Source of the DNA: Brachycybe producta
Lineage: Eukaryota; Arthropoda; Diplopoda; Playtdesmida; Andrognathidae
DNA: 64,000 nucleotides
Assembly: GCA_036925085.1 (NCBI GenBank)
Contig: JAUPFP010000003.1
Coordinates: forward strand, 3,587,001-3,651,000
Direction of reading: 5' to 3'
The notes beneath the pieces were generated by a model, which saw nothing but the letters and a program-made list of their open reading frames with translations, was not told the DNA's origin and did not search any database. The stretch's first letter is position 1, and each line of letters opens with the position of its first letter. The position numbers were made by a program, and so were the translations under genes. Below are positions 24,151 to 46,100 of this stretch, in pieces.

Positions 24151-24154
24151 CTGT

Positions 24155-24450
24155 TCATAGGCCTGGTGGGCCTTGTGATCATTATGTGTCTGGTGGACCT
24201 TGCGAGCATCCTTGGTCTGGTTGGTATCATGAGTCTGGCGAGCTTAATTGGTATGGTGGGCATCCTTGGTTTTGTGGGCATCAGTGATTTTGTTGGCTTC
24301 ATGGGTCTGGTAGGTTTCATGGGTCTGGTGGCCCTCATGGACTTGATGTGCTTCATGGGTCTGGTGAACTTCGTGGATGTTGTTTGCTTCTGGGTCTCAT
24401 GGGCCTGATGAGCCACTTGAGCCTTGTGTGCTTTCTAGGCTTGGAGGACT
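24155..24450. repeat. Degenerate 15-bp minisatellite (GGTCTGGTGGGCTTC-like)
   Basis: Units of about 15 nt give an open frame of repeated GLVGFM-like peptides on + and RPMKPT-like peptides on -. No start context or homology; treated as non-coding. Confidence 0.75.
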
Positions 24451-25115
24451 GGGCCCACTAGTGTTCTTAGTTGGGGTGAGCCAAACATTCCCGGATCTCG
24501 AAGGGGCAGAGAGTGAAAACAAATATTCAGCCATCTTAAAGTAAAAGTTGGTCATTTCCCATGCCACCACTATTAGGCAGTAGCTGATACAATGAGCTTA
24601 TACCTAAATGGTGTTTTAGAATGTGGGCCACTCCAGGGTATACAGAGCTGAATTTTAGAAGAAGGGCTCGGCCCCTCCCCTCAGTATTTTTTTTCTCCCA
24701 TCTTTTTTTGTGCCACTGATCTTGTTGGCTTTACTTCAAAAAGATTTTCTTTCTGTTTCTGTTTCAAAGTTTTTTTTCTCGATTTGTCTACAACAATCTT
24801 TCCGGTTGTGGAAAGAAAAGTTCTTTTCTGGAATCTGTCTGCTGAAATTATGGAAGAAGAAGAAGAAAAAAAAAAAGATTTGTTGGCAGTTTGAAGTACA
24901 TTTTTTTTGTTCCAGGGCCCAGTAGTTTCAGGATGTTTCCATGTTTAGGTTAAGAATAATAGTAAAGAACAAAAAAAAACATAGAATGGGGGATAACAAT
25001 AGTTGGACATTTATTTCCACTTGTGGACAGGTGAATTGCTTTTTGAACAATTTGAAGAAGTTTTTTTGGCAATTGAATTGTTTTCACAAGTTATTTGAAA
25101 AGTAACACTATAAAT
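24451..25115. other. No gene seen
   Basis: Mixed sequence with a GAAGAAGAAG run (24852-24880) and T tracts. Confidence 0.45.
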
Positions 25116-25117
25116 AA

Positions 25118-25372
25118 GGGCTCCAACTGTTTTGCATAAAAAGCAATAAACGAATATCAATCCTAAAATTGTATCCCTTTTAAATCAACCAACAATTATG
25201 TTTTTTTTAATCAAAAACACTGGTTAGAGGCTAGAACTCTAAATTGACAACTGATTGTAATCAAGACATCTTAGAAAAAGCTTAATAATAGTTGTGCTAA
25301 TGATAATGATTGGCACTTGCGCCACAAATTGAGAAACACTTAGTTGATATTGCCTAAAAATCCGAGTGATAA
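25118..25372. mobile_element. hAT MITE family C, copy 4 (degraded)
   Basis: Inner stem GGTTAGAGGCTAGAACTC is clear; both ends are diverged and the second stem is reduced. Confidence 0.6.
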
Positions 25373-25469
25373 TCGGTTTAATCCAAAAAAAAAAATGCAT
25401 AAAATGCACAAATTGCACAGTATTTGAAAATTTGCAATTTTTAAAGTCGCATTCATTTTATTCGTTTAT

Positions 25470-25740
25470 TCCTTCTAGTTTCTAAACACATTTATTCACA
25501 TTTATTCTATTCATTTATTCCTTCTAGTTTCTAAAACACATTTCTTCTATTCATTTATCCTTTCTAGTTTCTAAAAACACATTTATTCTATTCATTTACC
25601 CTTTCTAGTTTCTAAAAACGCATTTATTCTAGTCATTTGCCCTTCTAGTTTTTAAAAACACATTTATTCTAGTCATTTGCCCTTCTAGTTTCTAAAAACA
25701 CATTTAATTAATTGATTTACTCTTCTAGTTTTAAAAAAAA
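25470..25740. repeat. ~45-bp tandem array with TTCTAGTTTCTAAAACACATTT
   Basis: Six or so units of CATTTATTCTATTCATTT plus CCTTCTAGTTTCTAAAA, built around the core of family E. Confidence 0.85.
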
Positions 25741-25744
25741 CGTT

Positions 25745-26529
25745 GGAAACACTGCATAAATTCTGTTTGGGTTCTGTGGCCCCTGAGGGCATTTTCAAAC
25801 CCCTTTGTGTAATGTGAATTCTCATCATTTGGCACTGGTCCCAGGGGCCGGGGCCCTCGCTTAATTTAACCGTATGAAAATGATGAGGCAAGTAGGCCTA
25901 CATTCTGTTGAATTTACGATTTTTGTACCAAAAATATTCTGATATAAGAGACCATTAGGAAGGAATGTGAAGCCAAGAATTCGGAATTTAAAATGTTTGT
26001 TTTTAAAAAAAAAATGTGTGAACAAGAATTCTATTTGGAGACCCAGAAAAATAAGAAATAAAGAGTGGGGTTTCTTGTTTTATATTACAAATTAAAAGGG
26101 CTTTTTGTCCCTATGAGGGCCCTTTTAAGGCCATTGAGCTCTGAAAACAAATTTTATTCAGTCTGCCCATTTGTGAATCTGTTTTTTTTGGTAGTATTTT
26201 CATAAAATTAGTCACAAATTGTAGATAAAAAAAAACTTGGCACTTGAACATCGTCTTGAACTATCTGAGCAAAGTTCCTAGATAAACCCTGTTTGAGGCT
26301 ATTTAATAAAATAGAGGTTTTACTATATTGGAACATTAGATCAAGATATACAAATGGAGGTAGCTCAACTCCATTGTTAGAGGGAGGGAAAACGTTCCGG
26401 TTGAATGTCACTGACTGAGATTTAATTATAATAGCCTCTCGTCAAGGGCTCGTTGAATCGTGGTGTTTATAGTCTCTTCACTGTCACTTGAAGCTTGTGA
26501 CATCAGAGGAGTAGAATTATTTAATTTTT
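25745..26529. other. No gene seen
   Basis: Unremarkable AT-rich sequence, with short ORFs on the minus strand only. GAGGGC..GGGGCC motifs near 25780-25860 are not part of a known family here. Confidence 0.4.
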
Positions 26530-26894
26530 GATGGAAAATTTGAATGCAAAAAAGTCAATTAGTAAATGTTTTTAAAAAAAAAACAACATAATGAAAAAAA
26601 TTCAAATTTTTTTCAAAACTAGAATGGTAAAAGATTATGCTAAAAGTTTTTTCATGGTAATATTTTAAAAATAAACGATTTTTATAGTTCAGTTTGAAAC
26701 CAACCATTCTAGTTTCTAAAACACGCGGAGTTTTTTTGCAATATTTTTGTTGATTAATGTTTGCTTGAAAAATATAAAACTTTCTCAAAATTGCGAGTGG
26801 AGGAAACATACCTGGTATATAAAACATAATAGCCACGCAGGCGCGCGCCATCTGGGAGGATAAAAACAAAATAAATATTTATAAAGCCACCTTA
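26530..26894. mobile_element. Family D MITE, partial
   Basis: Right arm ending AAATAAATATTTATAAAGCCACCTTAAG, with the ACCATTCTAG / AACTAGAATGGT core. Confidence 0.65.
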
Positions 26895-26960
26895 AGCTTA
26901 AACCTTTATTTACTAATAATAATTTGGCAAACTAAAAATGGCCGAAATTGCTTTAACATT

Positions 26961-26986
26961 ATGTCACACACACACACACACACACG
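26961..26986. repeat. CA microsatellite
   Basis: (CA)n of about 11 units at the left edge of family G copy 3, at the place where that family carries ACACA. Confidence 0.9.
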
Positions 26987-27272
26987 AGTTAAATGAATTC
27001 AAATTAAATGTGTTTAGGGGGAATTATACGGAATCCAGTTAAGGACATGAATCCAAATAAAAATTGACTTTAATTATTAATATGAAATTTGAAATACTAA
27101 ATCAATATTTTAATGTCAATAGTTTATTATATTTAAGTATTAACTCAATATTTTCAGATTATTAACTGAATAAATTGAATTCGACATATTGTTTGTTTGC
27201 CCTTCACGGGGCTCTGTAGAACACGTTTATTATTTAAATGCATTTAAATTATCAGGTGTGTACTAGGTATAA
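26985..27272 (+). repeat. Dispersed repeat family G, copy 3
   Basis: GAGTTAAATGAATTCAAATT to TTTAAATGCATTTAAATTAT and GGTGTGTACTAGGTAT. Confidence 0.8.
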
Positions 27273-27274
27273 AG

Positions 27275-27720
27275 AGAAGCTTGTTTGGCTCTAAGTAGAG
27301 GTGGCGCCATCTATTGGCTACACTCAGCTATGACAATGAATGCTTACTAAACAGGGCTTTATGAGTTGAGTTACCTCCTGTGTATAAATTTTGCTTTAAA
27401 TAAACTTTGAGCCTTTTGAGGTTAAAAAAAAATATTATGTAAAATGTCTATGAATTATTTTAATGATGATGTCATCTTCCAAATTGTGTCCTTTTTTTAA
27501 AAAATTCTGTTTAATTTTTTTTCAGTTTGCAAATTTTTTTTGTGTTACATTTTGACAGGATGTTAAAAGTTAACTTAAAAAGTTAACTTAGTTATAGTTT
27601 AGTTGTGATAATTTAAATAAGCATAAGAGCTTAAAAAGCTTATTGGCAACATTTGTAAGTGGATTTTTTCAAATAATTTTTTAAATAATTGGCAAAAAAA
27701 AAGGTGGTTAAAATTGATTT
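27275..27720. other. No gene seen
   Basis: AT-rich; includes a GCGCCATCTATTGGCTAC motif near 27304 reminiscent of a family D end. Confidence 0.4.
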
Positions 27721-27729
27721 CTCAGTATT

Positions 27730-28033
27730 TTAGAAGAATTTTAAAAGTTTGTTAGAAACTAGAATAGCTTTTCATATTCGCTTTATAATGTTGGGTTGAA
27801 AAAAAAAATTTATTAAATAATTATTCTTTTGAGATTATTGAAAATTAAATTTAAATAAATGAAATTGAAACTAGAATAGTTAGTTAATTAAAGGTCTATC
27901 TGACTAACTTTGCATTAATAATAATTACTAGGGTTAGGATTTTTATGCAAATATTTTGCAATTAGAGCAACTGCAATTATGTTTTTTATAATAAAAAAAG
28001 GACAGGTTAGAGAGTTAGATGAAAAATTGAAAG
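27730..28033. mobile_element. Mixed fragments of families E and C
   Basis: TTAGAAACTAGAATAGC (27750) and TAGGATTTTTATGCAAATAT (27931), followed by an inner family C stem. Confidence 0.5.
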
Positions 28034-28757
28034 TGTTTTAGAAACTAGAATAGTTGGTGATAATGTTAAAAGTTTTTTTTAATGATGACATCTTTCAAAA
28101 TAAACTTTTTATGACAGTTTTGAAAAAAAAGGCGAAGATAGTTTTCATGAAATTTGAATGAAAAAACCTTAAAACTTCAAACTTCAAACTGAACTATAAA
28201 ATTGTTTATTTTTTAAGATATTGTGAAGAAAAAAACTTCTAATGTCTTTTATAAACTATTCTAGTTTTGAAAACAATTTGAATTTTTTTCTAATGTGTTG
28301 TTACTGGAAAAAAAATGTTCGCTTGACGTTTTTGTGTCTAAATTTTTCAAAATCTTGTCATCAAAGACAAATTTTAAATTTGCTTTATGTTTTGTTGTTG
28401 TAATTTGTAATTATTAATTAATAATGTCTTATTATTGACCATTGGCTCCATTGTAAGTTATTCATGTAACCTTTTGTGGCCATTTTGAATAAAGTCCATT
28501 CATTTAAAAAAAAAATATCAATGGAACTTTACATTAAGTCGCGTTTACACGAGACCAATTAACAGGCAAGTTTGACTGTCATCAGTTGAATGACGCCAGT
28601 GACTGGTTTCGTTGTAGACAGACAGTACTGGCCTGATTTTTCAGGCAGGTTGCGACTGACCTGGCCAACGACCAGTGTAAACGCCGATTTTTAGAAAACT
28701 GCAGTGGCGAAATTCGGAAAGAGAAACAAAACATAAATATCTATTCAGCCACCTTAA
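28034..28757. mobile_element. Family D MITE with internal foldback insertion
   Basis: TTTTAGAAACTAGAATAGTT through CTATTCAGCCACCTTAA. The left end is lost. A separate foldback element sits at 28540-28686. Confidence 0.65.
28540..28686. mobile_element. Small foldback element (GCGTTTACAC ends)
   Basis: Ends GTCGCGTTTACACGAG and CCAGTGTAAACGCCGA are inverted repeats, with ACTGGCC/GGCCAACGACC inside. Confidence 0.6.
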
Positions 28758-29291
28758 AGACAACCAAAATTTTTTTTTTCTCAAAGTTTTTAAAATATGA
28801 TATTTGTAGGTTAGGACCATGGCCCAGATTTATAAAATTGCATACATTTTTTTTTTTTTCTTATCTAAGAAATGATCCCATTTCTTTGAAGAGGATGGAT
28901 TTTTTTTTCTTCCCCAATTTCTCTCTCTCTCTTTTCTTAATCCCAGGGATGATGATGATGGTTACATTTTGAGCTCACACTCATTCCTCTTTTTAAAGCA
29001 GGAAAAAAAGGGAAGAAGTTTCCATTTCTGGAACTTTTTAACCATCTTTTTCAATAAGCTTAACTAACTCTCTGTATTTAAACTTCATGTATTTATTTTG
29101 CTTTTCTGAAAACTTTTTTTTTTAATTTGGTGAAAAGTTTCAATCAAGTTACTTGTTTTTTCTTCTAAAATAATTTACACCACAAACAAAGTTTTAACTT
29201 TTAATTGTAATTAAGAAATAATATTTTAATGTGAATTCTGTTTTTTTTAGGAGTGATTTTTTTAATTTTTTTTTGGTTAAAAAGAAAAGAG

Positions 29292-40361
<11,070 letters not shown>

Positions 40362-40384
40362 TTTTTTAAAATTGAAAAGTTTAT

Positions 40385-41420
40385 TAGAAACTAGAGGTGT
40401 GTGAATAGATATTTATTTTTTTTGTTTTTCTTCTGCTAGTTGGCACCACTGTAGTGCCTATTATGTTCTATAGGAGGTCTCTTCCACCCCCCTCTACCCA
40501 TGGTTTTGAGAAAATTTATGTTTTTTAAGCGAACTTTTTCCAGAAGAAACATTACGAAAAAATTCAAAGTGTTTTAGAAACTAGAATAGTTGGCGATAAT
40601 GCTAAGTGTTGTCATGATGATATCTTTCAAAATAAACTTTTTATGATTCAGTTCGAAAAGGGCGAAAAGAGTTTTTCATTGAAATGTCAATGGAAAAAAA
40701 AACCCCAAAACGTTTGAGAAAATTTCTATTTTTCAAGCAAACATTTTTCAGGAAAAACATTCCGAAAAAATTCAAAGTGTTTTAGAAACTAGAATAGTTG
40801 ATGATAATGCTAAAAGGATTTTCATGATGATATCTTTCAAAATAAACTTTTTATGACAGTTTGAAAAAAAAGGCCGAAAATAGTTTTTCAAAAAACCAAA
40901 AAAACGGGTGATTTTTTCAAAATGAGCTATAAAATTGTTTATTTTTTAAGATATTGACATTTTAAAAACTTCTAACATAATTTTTTACCATTCTAGTTTT
41001 GAAAACAATTTGTATTCTTTTTTTTTTCTAATGTTTTTAAACTTTTGCGTCTCTGAATTTTACAAAAACATCTATGAAACATAGTATTAAGTTTTTTTTA
41101 ATGAAGTATTTTAGTTTTTCATGAAATTTTAATGAAACCCCCCCCCCCCCCCAAAAAAACGGGTCATTTTACAAACTGAACTATAAAATTGTTTATTTTT
41201 TAAAATATTTCTATGTAAAGAAACTTTTAACAATAATTTTTTTACCATTCTAGTTTTTGAAAACAATTTGAATTTTTTTTTTCGTAATGTTGTTTCTAAA
41301 AAAAAACGTTCGCTTGACGAATTTTTGCATCCAAATTTTACAAAACAAAAACGCCTATTGGAGCACATAGCAATTATGAGAGACAAAAGCAAAATAAATA
41401 TCTAATTCGCCACCTTAATT
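40385..41420. mobile_element. Family D MITEs, two overlapping copies in the MLCK 3' intron
   Basis: Starts near GTGTGAATAGATATTTATTT; the core TTTTAGAAACTAGAATAGTT appears twice (40570, 40775) and the right arm twice, ending AATTCGCCACCTTAA. Confidence 0.75.
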
Positions 41421-42155
41421 CAGAAGTTGAAAAAAAATCGTTCGAACTGTAAACTGTTTTTCGTACTTTTTTTTTTTACTTTCTAAACTTTGTTTGGTTT
41501 CTAAATTTTCAGGAGTTGTGGAATTTAATTACACAAAAGTAAAAACAAGAAAAAAGTCTGTGCATTAAAAACTTTGGAATCTGCTCAAACAACACTCTTC
41601 TTCAATGCCACCTTTTTTTCTCCTTCGAAATTTTCTTCTTCGTATATATATTTTCCAAACCACAATTTTTCATCTCTCATCGGTGTAACTTTATTCTCTT
41701 CGCCCGTTTTATGTCCTTTTTGTCTCTTTTCTCTCTTTTACGGATGATTCTTGTTTTTGAAAAATCTCTTTAAAGAAAAAAAACAAAAAAAAACAAACAA
41801 ACTTATAAACTGCCTTATAAATACTCGATAAATAATTTATGAAATAATTACTCTTCTTGTTTTTGTTGTTGTTTTTGTCGTAACTTCCGTACGATTCTTT
41901 GTTTGTTTTTTTTCAAATCTGCAGAGTTACACTGTGTAATTTACTAATTAACTAACTATATAAAGATGTTATCTTGTTGTAATTTTACTGGTGTTTTTTT
42001 TTTCTTTTCTAGTGTTGCTAATAATCTGTAATTGTTTTTCGATTGGATTTTTTGATTACGCAAAAATAGGTGAAGAGGATTTTCGGTAATTAATATTTCG
42101 AATCTCTCGACGAATTCTCGAGTTTCGTGGAGAAAAAAAAATATCGAACGTAGGA

Positions 42156-42161
42156 AATAAA
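42156..42161 (+). terminator. Candidate poly(A) signal downstream of MLCK
   Basis: AATAAA in GGAAATAAAATC, just before the target duplication of the hAT MITE at 42172. It would serve a 3'UTR that includes 41513 onward if the last intron (40339-41512) is spliced. Weak evidence. Confidence 0.2.
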
Positions 42162-42171
42162 ATCTCATCAT

Positions 42172-42489
42172 TAGGGCTCGGATTTTTATGCAATATCAAG
42201 CAAATGTTTCTCAATCTGTGGCCCAAAGTGCCAATTGTGAAGTGACAATCTTCTGATCAACCAACATTTTTATAACTGTTTTTTTTTAAATCAAACACAC
42301 TGGTTAGAGGCTAGAACTCTAGTTGACATCTGTATTAGTAACCAACCATCTAGCCTTTGACCAGTCATTTTGATTTTTAAAAAAAAAAATATAAAATTGC
42401 TCGAATGGATAATGCTTACTTCCACAATTGGCACTTGGGCCACAAATTGAGAAACGTTTGCTTGATATTGCATAAAAATCCGAGCCCTA
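42172..42489. mobile_element. hAT MITE family C, copy 7 (reference copy)
   Basis: Ends TAGGGCTCGGATTTTTATGC and GCATAAAAATCCGAGCCCTA. Perfect 8-bp target duplication CTCATCAT at 42164-42171 and 42490-42497. 318 bp. Confidence 0.93.
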
Positions 42490-42589
42490 CTCATCATCTT
42501 GAAGTATAAACTCGAATTAAATTTATATCAAAAATGCAATTAAATTAATTTTTTTTTTGCTAACGTTCAAGCGTAAAATTGCTTGTAAA

Positions 42590-43260
42590 GCCCCCCCCCC
42601 CCCCCCGCACCACATCAAGCTGACAAAAATACTAACAAAACAGAAACTCAAGTGTTTCGAGAGACAAATTTGCGACAATTCTATAACATTTCTGTGACTT
42701 TTGTGTTTTGTTTTTTGTCTGCAATTTCACAAACTATTCCATGTCTTCCGGCTCAAGTCGGTAAACTTCAAAATGTTTGTGTTTTGTCTCGATTTTATGC
42801 AACATTTTGTCAACTGTTGTCTGTTGCAGTTGTGGACAGTTAGTATTAAAACAACAACAGAACAGTTGCGTAGTTTACGTAGAGGACAGCTATAGAAACA
42901 CAAAACAAAACCCAAATTTATTGTTTATTTTGGTGTGGTTTTGTCTTGAGTATACTGCCTGACAGTTGTTTCAGTTTTGTTTTGTTTTTGTTTTGTTTTT
43001 GTCTCGAACTCTTGATGTGCATCGGGCAATTAGGGCCGATTTCGGCCACAATTTGAATGTGGAAACAATCGTCTCTCCACTAAAGAATTAACTGTGATTA
43101 ACTTTTTAACTACAGTTAAATATTTGTAGTGGAAACTAGGTATATAACTCTTCTAGTTTTTAAAACATTTTCATAGTTTTTCATTAAAGTTGTTTTCAAA
43201 GCACTGAAAGAAATATTTACATTTTTTTTTCATGTGAAATAACAAATTTTAATTTACTTA
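42590..43260. other. Intergenic stretch with a possible foldback element
   Basis: C run, then CTCAAGTGTTTCGAGAGACAAA (42647) facing TTTGTCTCGAACTCTTGATG (42998), suggesting an element of about 370 bp. Small overlapping ORFs have no homology. Confidence 0.4.
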
Positions 43261-43269
43261 AGGAACTTC

Positions 43270-44652
43270 TCAAAGCTGCTTTTGATGTTGTTTCTCGAGC
43301 AAATTGACGTAAGCGACATCGATTAAGTCTGAACTTACGACACCGAGCTTTGACATTAGATTCTCGGCTATCTGCTGTCCTTCTTCGTCTGTTTGATCGT
43401 CTCGTAAAACCACCTTATCGAGGATTAGAAAAAGGAACATTTGAAAGAAAACGTTTTTAAGGTTTTCTTCTCGAATGTAAATTGCTTTCGATCGAAGCCT
43501 CGATGTTTTTAATATAAGTTTTTCGAAAATAACCTCGAGTTCGACAAAACGTCCCAGGTGTTTGACTTCATCTAAATGGATTCTAGTCTGGTCTACGAGG
43601 AACAGAAACCGTTCCTTTTCGACTATTCCCTTGACACCCAAAGATCGATCGAGAATAACCTGTTTTTTGAAAGTAAGAATTAATTATAATTATTTTAACA
43701 TAAACGTTTTTCATCATTTTTACTTCATATTTTTTTCTTACGTTCATTTCTTCGGGATTTGAAACGGAAGTAATCTGATAATCACTTCTTTTCGGTCCGG
43801 TTCCATCGTGTCGTTCGTAAAATACGAGTTGTGACGGTTGATCCTATTAAGTGACGGTCGATAAAAGAAATCTGAACTTTATTGTCTCAAATTTTTAGAA
43901 GCAACATTAAGGTGGCTGAATAGATTTGTTTTGTTTTTATCTCTCCAGATGGCGCCACTGCAGTGGCTATTATGTTCTATGTGAGGTTTCTCCCTCACCA
44001 ATCTGCGGTTTTGAGAAAATTTATGTTTTTCAAGCGAACGTTTTTCAGGAGAAACATTACGAGAAAATTCAAAGTGTTTTAGAAACTAGAATAGTTGGTG
44101 ATAATGCTAAAAGTTTTTTTTTCATGATGATATCTTTCAAAATAAACTTTTTATGACAGTTTTGAAAGCATTTTATAGCTCAGTTTGAAAAATGACCCGA
44201 CAATAACCCCAAAACGGGTCATTTTTTAAACTGACTATAAAATGCTTCATTTTTTAAGAAATTGCAATGAAAAAACTTTTAACATAATCTTTTACCATTC
44301 TAGTTTTGAAAACAATTTGAATTTTTTTTCGTAATGTTGTTTCTAAAAACATTTGCTTGATGGTTTTGTGTTTAAATTTTACAACAAAAAAAGTCCATGG
44401 AGCTTAGCATTACCCAGTGGCGCCATCTAGTGGAACAAAAATAAAATTAATATCTATTCAGCCACCTTATGTTTCAAAATTAACTTTATATACATTTAGA
44501 ATTCTGAGCTTCAGTCGACCAGATGAAACTTTATAGAAAATATCTTTCTGCTTGATCAATGTTCCCGATTCTCCGCTTAGTTGTCGAGCAATCCCAAGGA
44601 TGTTTTCAAAATCTTGACTGATACGAGCTTTTATCTCAATGTTAACCGGCAT
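43270..44652 (-). CDS. CYTH-domain protein (CyaB/thiamine-triphosphatase-like fold)
   Basis: Four minus-strand exons: 44652-44494, 43843-43742, 43659-43534 and 43413-43270; 531 nt, 176 aa, all junctions in phase 0. The start is MPVNIEIKARI, the N-terminal CYTH signature in its N-x-E-x-K form. Later features fit a triphosphate-tunnel fold: KVSSGRLKLR, LVFYERHDGTGPKRSDY, FVELE|VVLRDDQTDEEGQ, LIDVAYVNLL. CYTH enzymes act on triphosphate substrates (ThTP, inorganic triphosphate, or ATP to cAMP); the substrate cannot be read from sequence. Length is close to bacterial CyaB-like proteins (about 180 aa). A TTTACTTACAG acceptor lies 3 nt before the ATG, implying a non-coding upstream exon. Intron 1 is 650 bp, of which 560 bp is a MITE (43910-44469). 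Intron 3 (120 bp) is itself open in frame, so a 216-aa form is possible. Confidence 0.85.
43910..44467. mobile_element. Family D MITE (reference copy) in CYTH intron 1
   Basis: Ends AGGTGGCTGAATAGAT and ATCTATTCAGCCACCT, flanked by TA (43908-43909 and 44468-44469), as for Tc1/mariner-type elements. Both arms contain GCCACTGCAGTGGC or a near match. Confidence 0.9.
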
Positions 44653-44784
44653 TTTCTGTAAGTAAATTACATTTTAAGATGATTTTTGTAATGAACAGCT
44701 GTCAGGAGCAAAAATCACCTAAATCCAATCATGTTGCTAATACAAGCTGTTAAAATATTCAAACAAACGCTATGATTAAGTAAG

Positions 44785-45380
44785 ATTAAAACTTAACGGT
44801 TTTCCAATCAAGGGCCATGTTTTTTGTGTGCATTTTGGACAGGGCCGGATTAAGACGAAATTGGGCCTGATGCAGCAGTGCAAGAATCCCCAAGATATTG
44901 CAAAAAACACAGTTAAATTACTAAGTAAACTGTTTAACGTCGTCGTCTGTTTTCATCTGGGCCTATTTCAGGAATCGGCCTAATGCTGCAGCATCAATAG
45001 CACCCACTTTAATCTGGCACTGATTTTGGAGGCACGCTGTCTTGTGACACTAACAAACGTGGAGCAACATTCATTTTTGCTCTTACGATATTCGGACTAT
45101 GCTGCAAAACTCTCCAGATTGTACTTTTCGACACATTTAATTCAAGACGGCACTGAATTTCGTTGCAACTGATATTGCTATTAGATGCTTCTTTTATTAT
45201 TTTCCGTTCCATTCTTGGTGAAATCTTCCTTTTTGGTCCACCTGTAGCATTTCTAAGTCCATATGTAGATTGATTCTTCAAGAAATTTTGAATTACATAC
45301 AAGGACTGTCCCAACTCGGCTGCCATGGCTCTGTCCAGCTTTCACAAATGCCTCAATTCAGCCTTTTTTGTGTTCTGAGA
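44785..45380 (-). pseudogene. Decayed Tc1-type transposase fragment, split by a hAT MITE
   Basis: Minus-strand reading resembles the N-terminal paired-like helix-turn-helix half of Tc1/IS630 transposases: AAELGQSLYVIQNFLKN, then a GGPKRKISPR linker, then a second HTH with NVSKSTIWRVLQ and a PRLL tail. In-frame decay: a TGA just upstream of the apparent ATG 45326 (the homology continues past it) and a frameshift near the PRLL segment. A hAT MITE occupies 44840-45022. Past it the homology resumes (NMALDWKTVKF), then stops. The catalytic DDE part is missing, so the copy is dead. Confidence 0.75.
44840..45022. mobile_element. hAT MITE (CAGGGCCGGATTAAG type), 183 bp
   Basis: Terminal inverted repeats CAGGGCCGGATTAAG and (reverse complement of the other end) CAGTGCCAGATTAAA. 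Perfect 8-bp target duplication ATTTTGGA at 44832-44839 and 45023-45030. Inserted in the Tc1 fragment, so younger than it. Confidence 0.85.
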
Positions 45381-45444
45381 GTGCTTAATGGTAAAATGGT
45401 GGAGCCAAAGAAATTCTGAAGCTGTCTACAGATGCCTGTACTTA

Positions 45445-45860
45445 TAGCAACATGAAAATATTCATAAGTCATTGAAGCTAACCCTTCTAGTCTCTAAAAC
45501 ACAATTTTCAATGTTTCTCTTAAACTTTCTCCTAAAACACAAAAAAATAAACCAGAGTTTGAACAGTTTAAACTTTAAATTTTGAATTATTCTGCCTTTC
45601 AGAAGAGAATAACACTAGGAAGAAATTGAAAGTGTGTTAGAGACTAGAAGGGTAGCTCAATAACTTAAATGTATTTTCATGTTGATATTACTCAAAATAA
45701 ACTTTTGATAGACAAGTTTTAAAGTTGGACCATTTTCAAACTGACATAAAAAGTTTATTTTAAAAGATATCAACATGAAAATAGCCATAAGTCATTGAAG
45801 CTATACCCTTCTAGTTTCTAAAAAAAAACTTTTAAAAGTTTCTCTTAATTTTACATTGGT
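45445..45860. mobile_element. Family E MITE
   Basis: CATAAGTCATTGAAGCTA..CCTTCTAGTCTCTAAAACAC, AGACTAGAAGGGTAGCTCAA and the mirror arm ending at AGTTTCTCTTAATTTT. Confidence 0.75.
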
Positions 45861-45906
45861 TTATGCTCTGGTTAACTATTAACTCAATAAGTGAGAAGTC
45901 AAATAC

Positions 45907-46100
45907 ACAGGCAAGTGTGCCCAGCACTAACTTTTCGTTTGCCCCGCCCTTTTATAAACGTCATCAATTTCCAATTGGTTTGATATTTGGTCTGATGTTA
46001 CATGCCCCGCCCTTTTCAATTTCTAATTAGTTGATATTTGGTCTGACGCTAATAAAAGGGCTGAGCAAACGAAAAGTTAGTGCTGGGCACACTTGCCTGT
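45907..46100. mobile_element. Family B-related MITE (ACAGGCAAGTGTGCCC subtype)
   Basis: Perfect long arms ACAGGCAAGTGTGCCCAGC and complement. The centre carries GGTCTGATGTTACATGCCCC, as in family B. No clear 9-bp duplication. Confidence 0.8.

Noticed and set aside
24111-24416. Open frames of repeated GLVGFM (+) or RPMKPT (-) peptides
   Set aside because: 15-bp minisatellite, no conserved protein; both strands are open for the same reason.
45009-45326. Tc1 transposase as an intact gene
   Set aside because: Internal stop upstream, frameshift, hAT insertion and no DDE domain.
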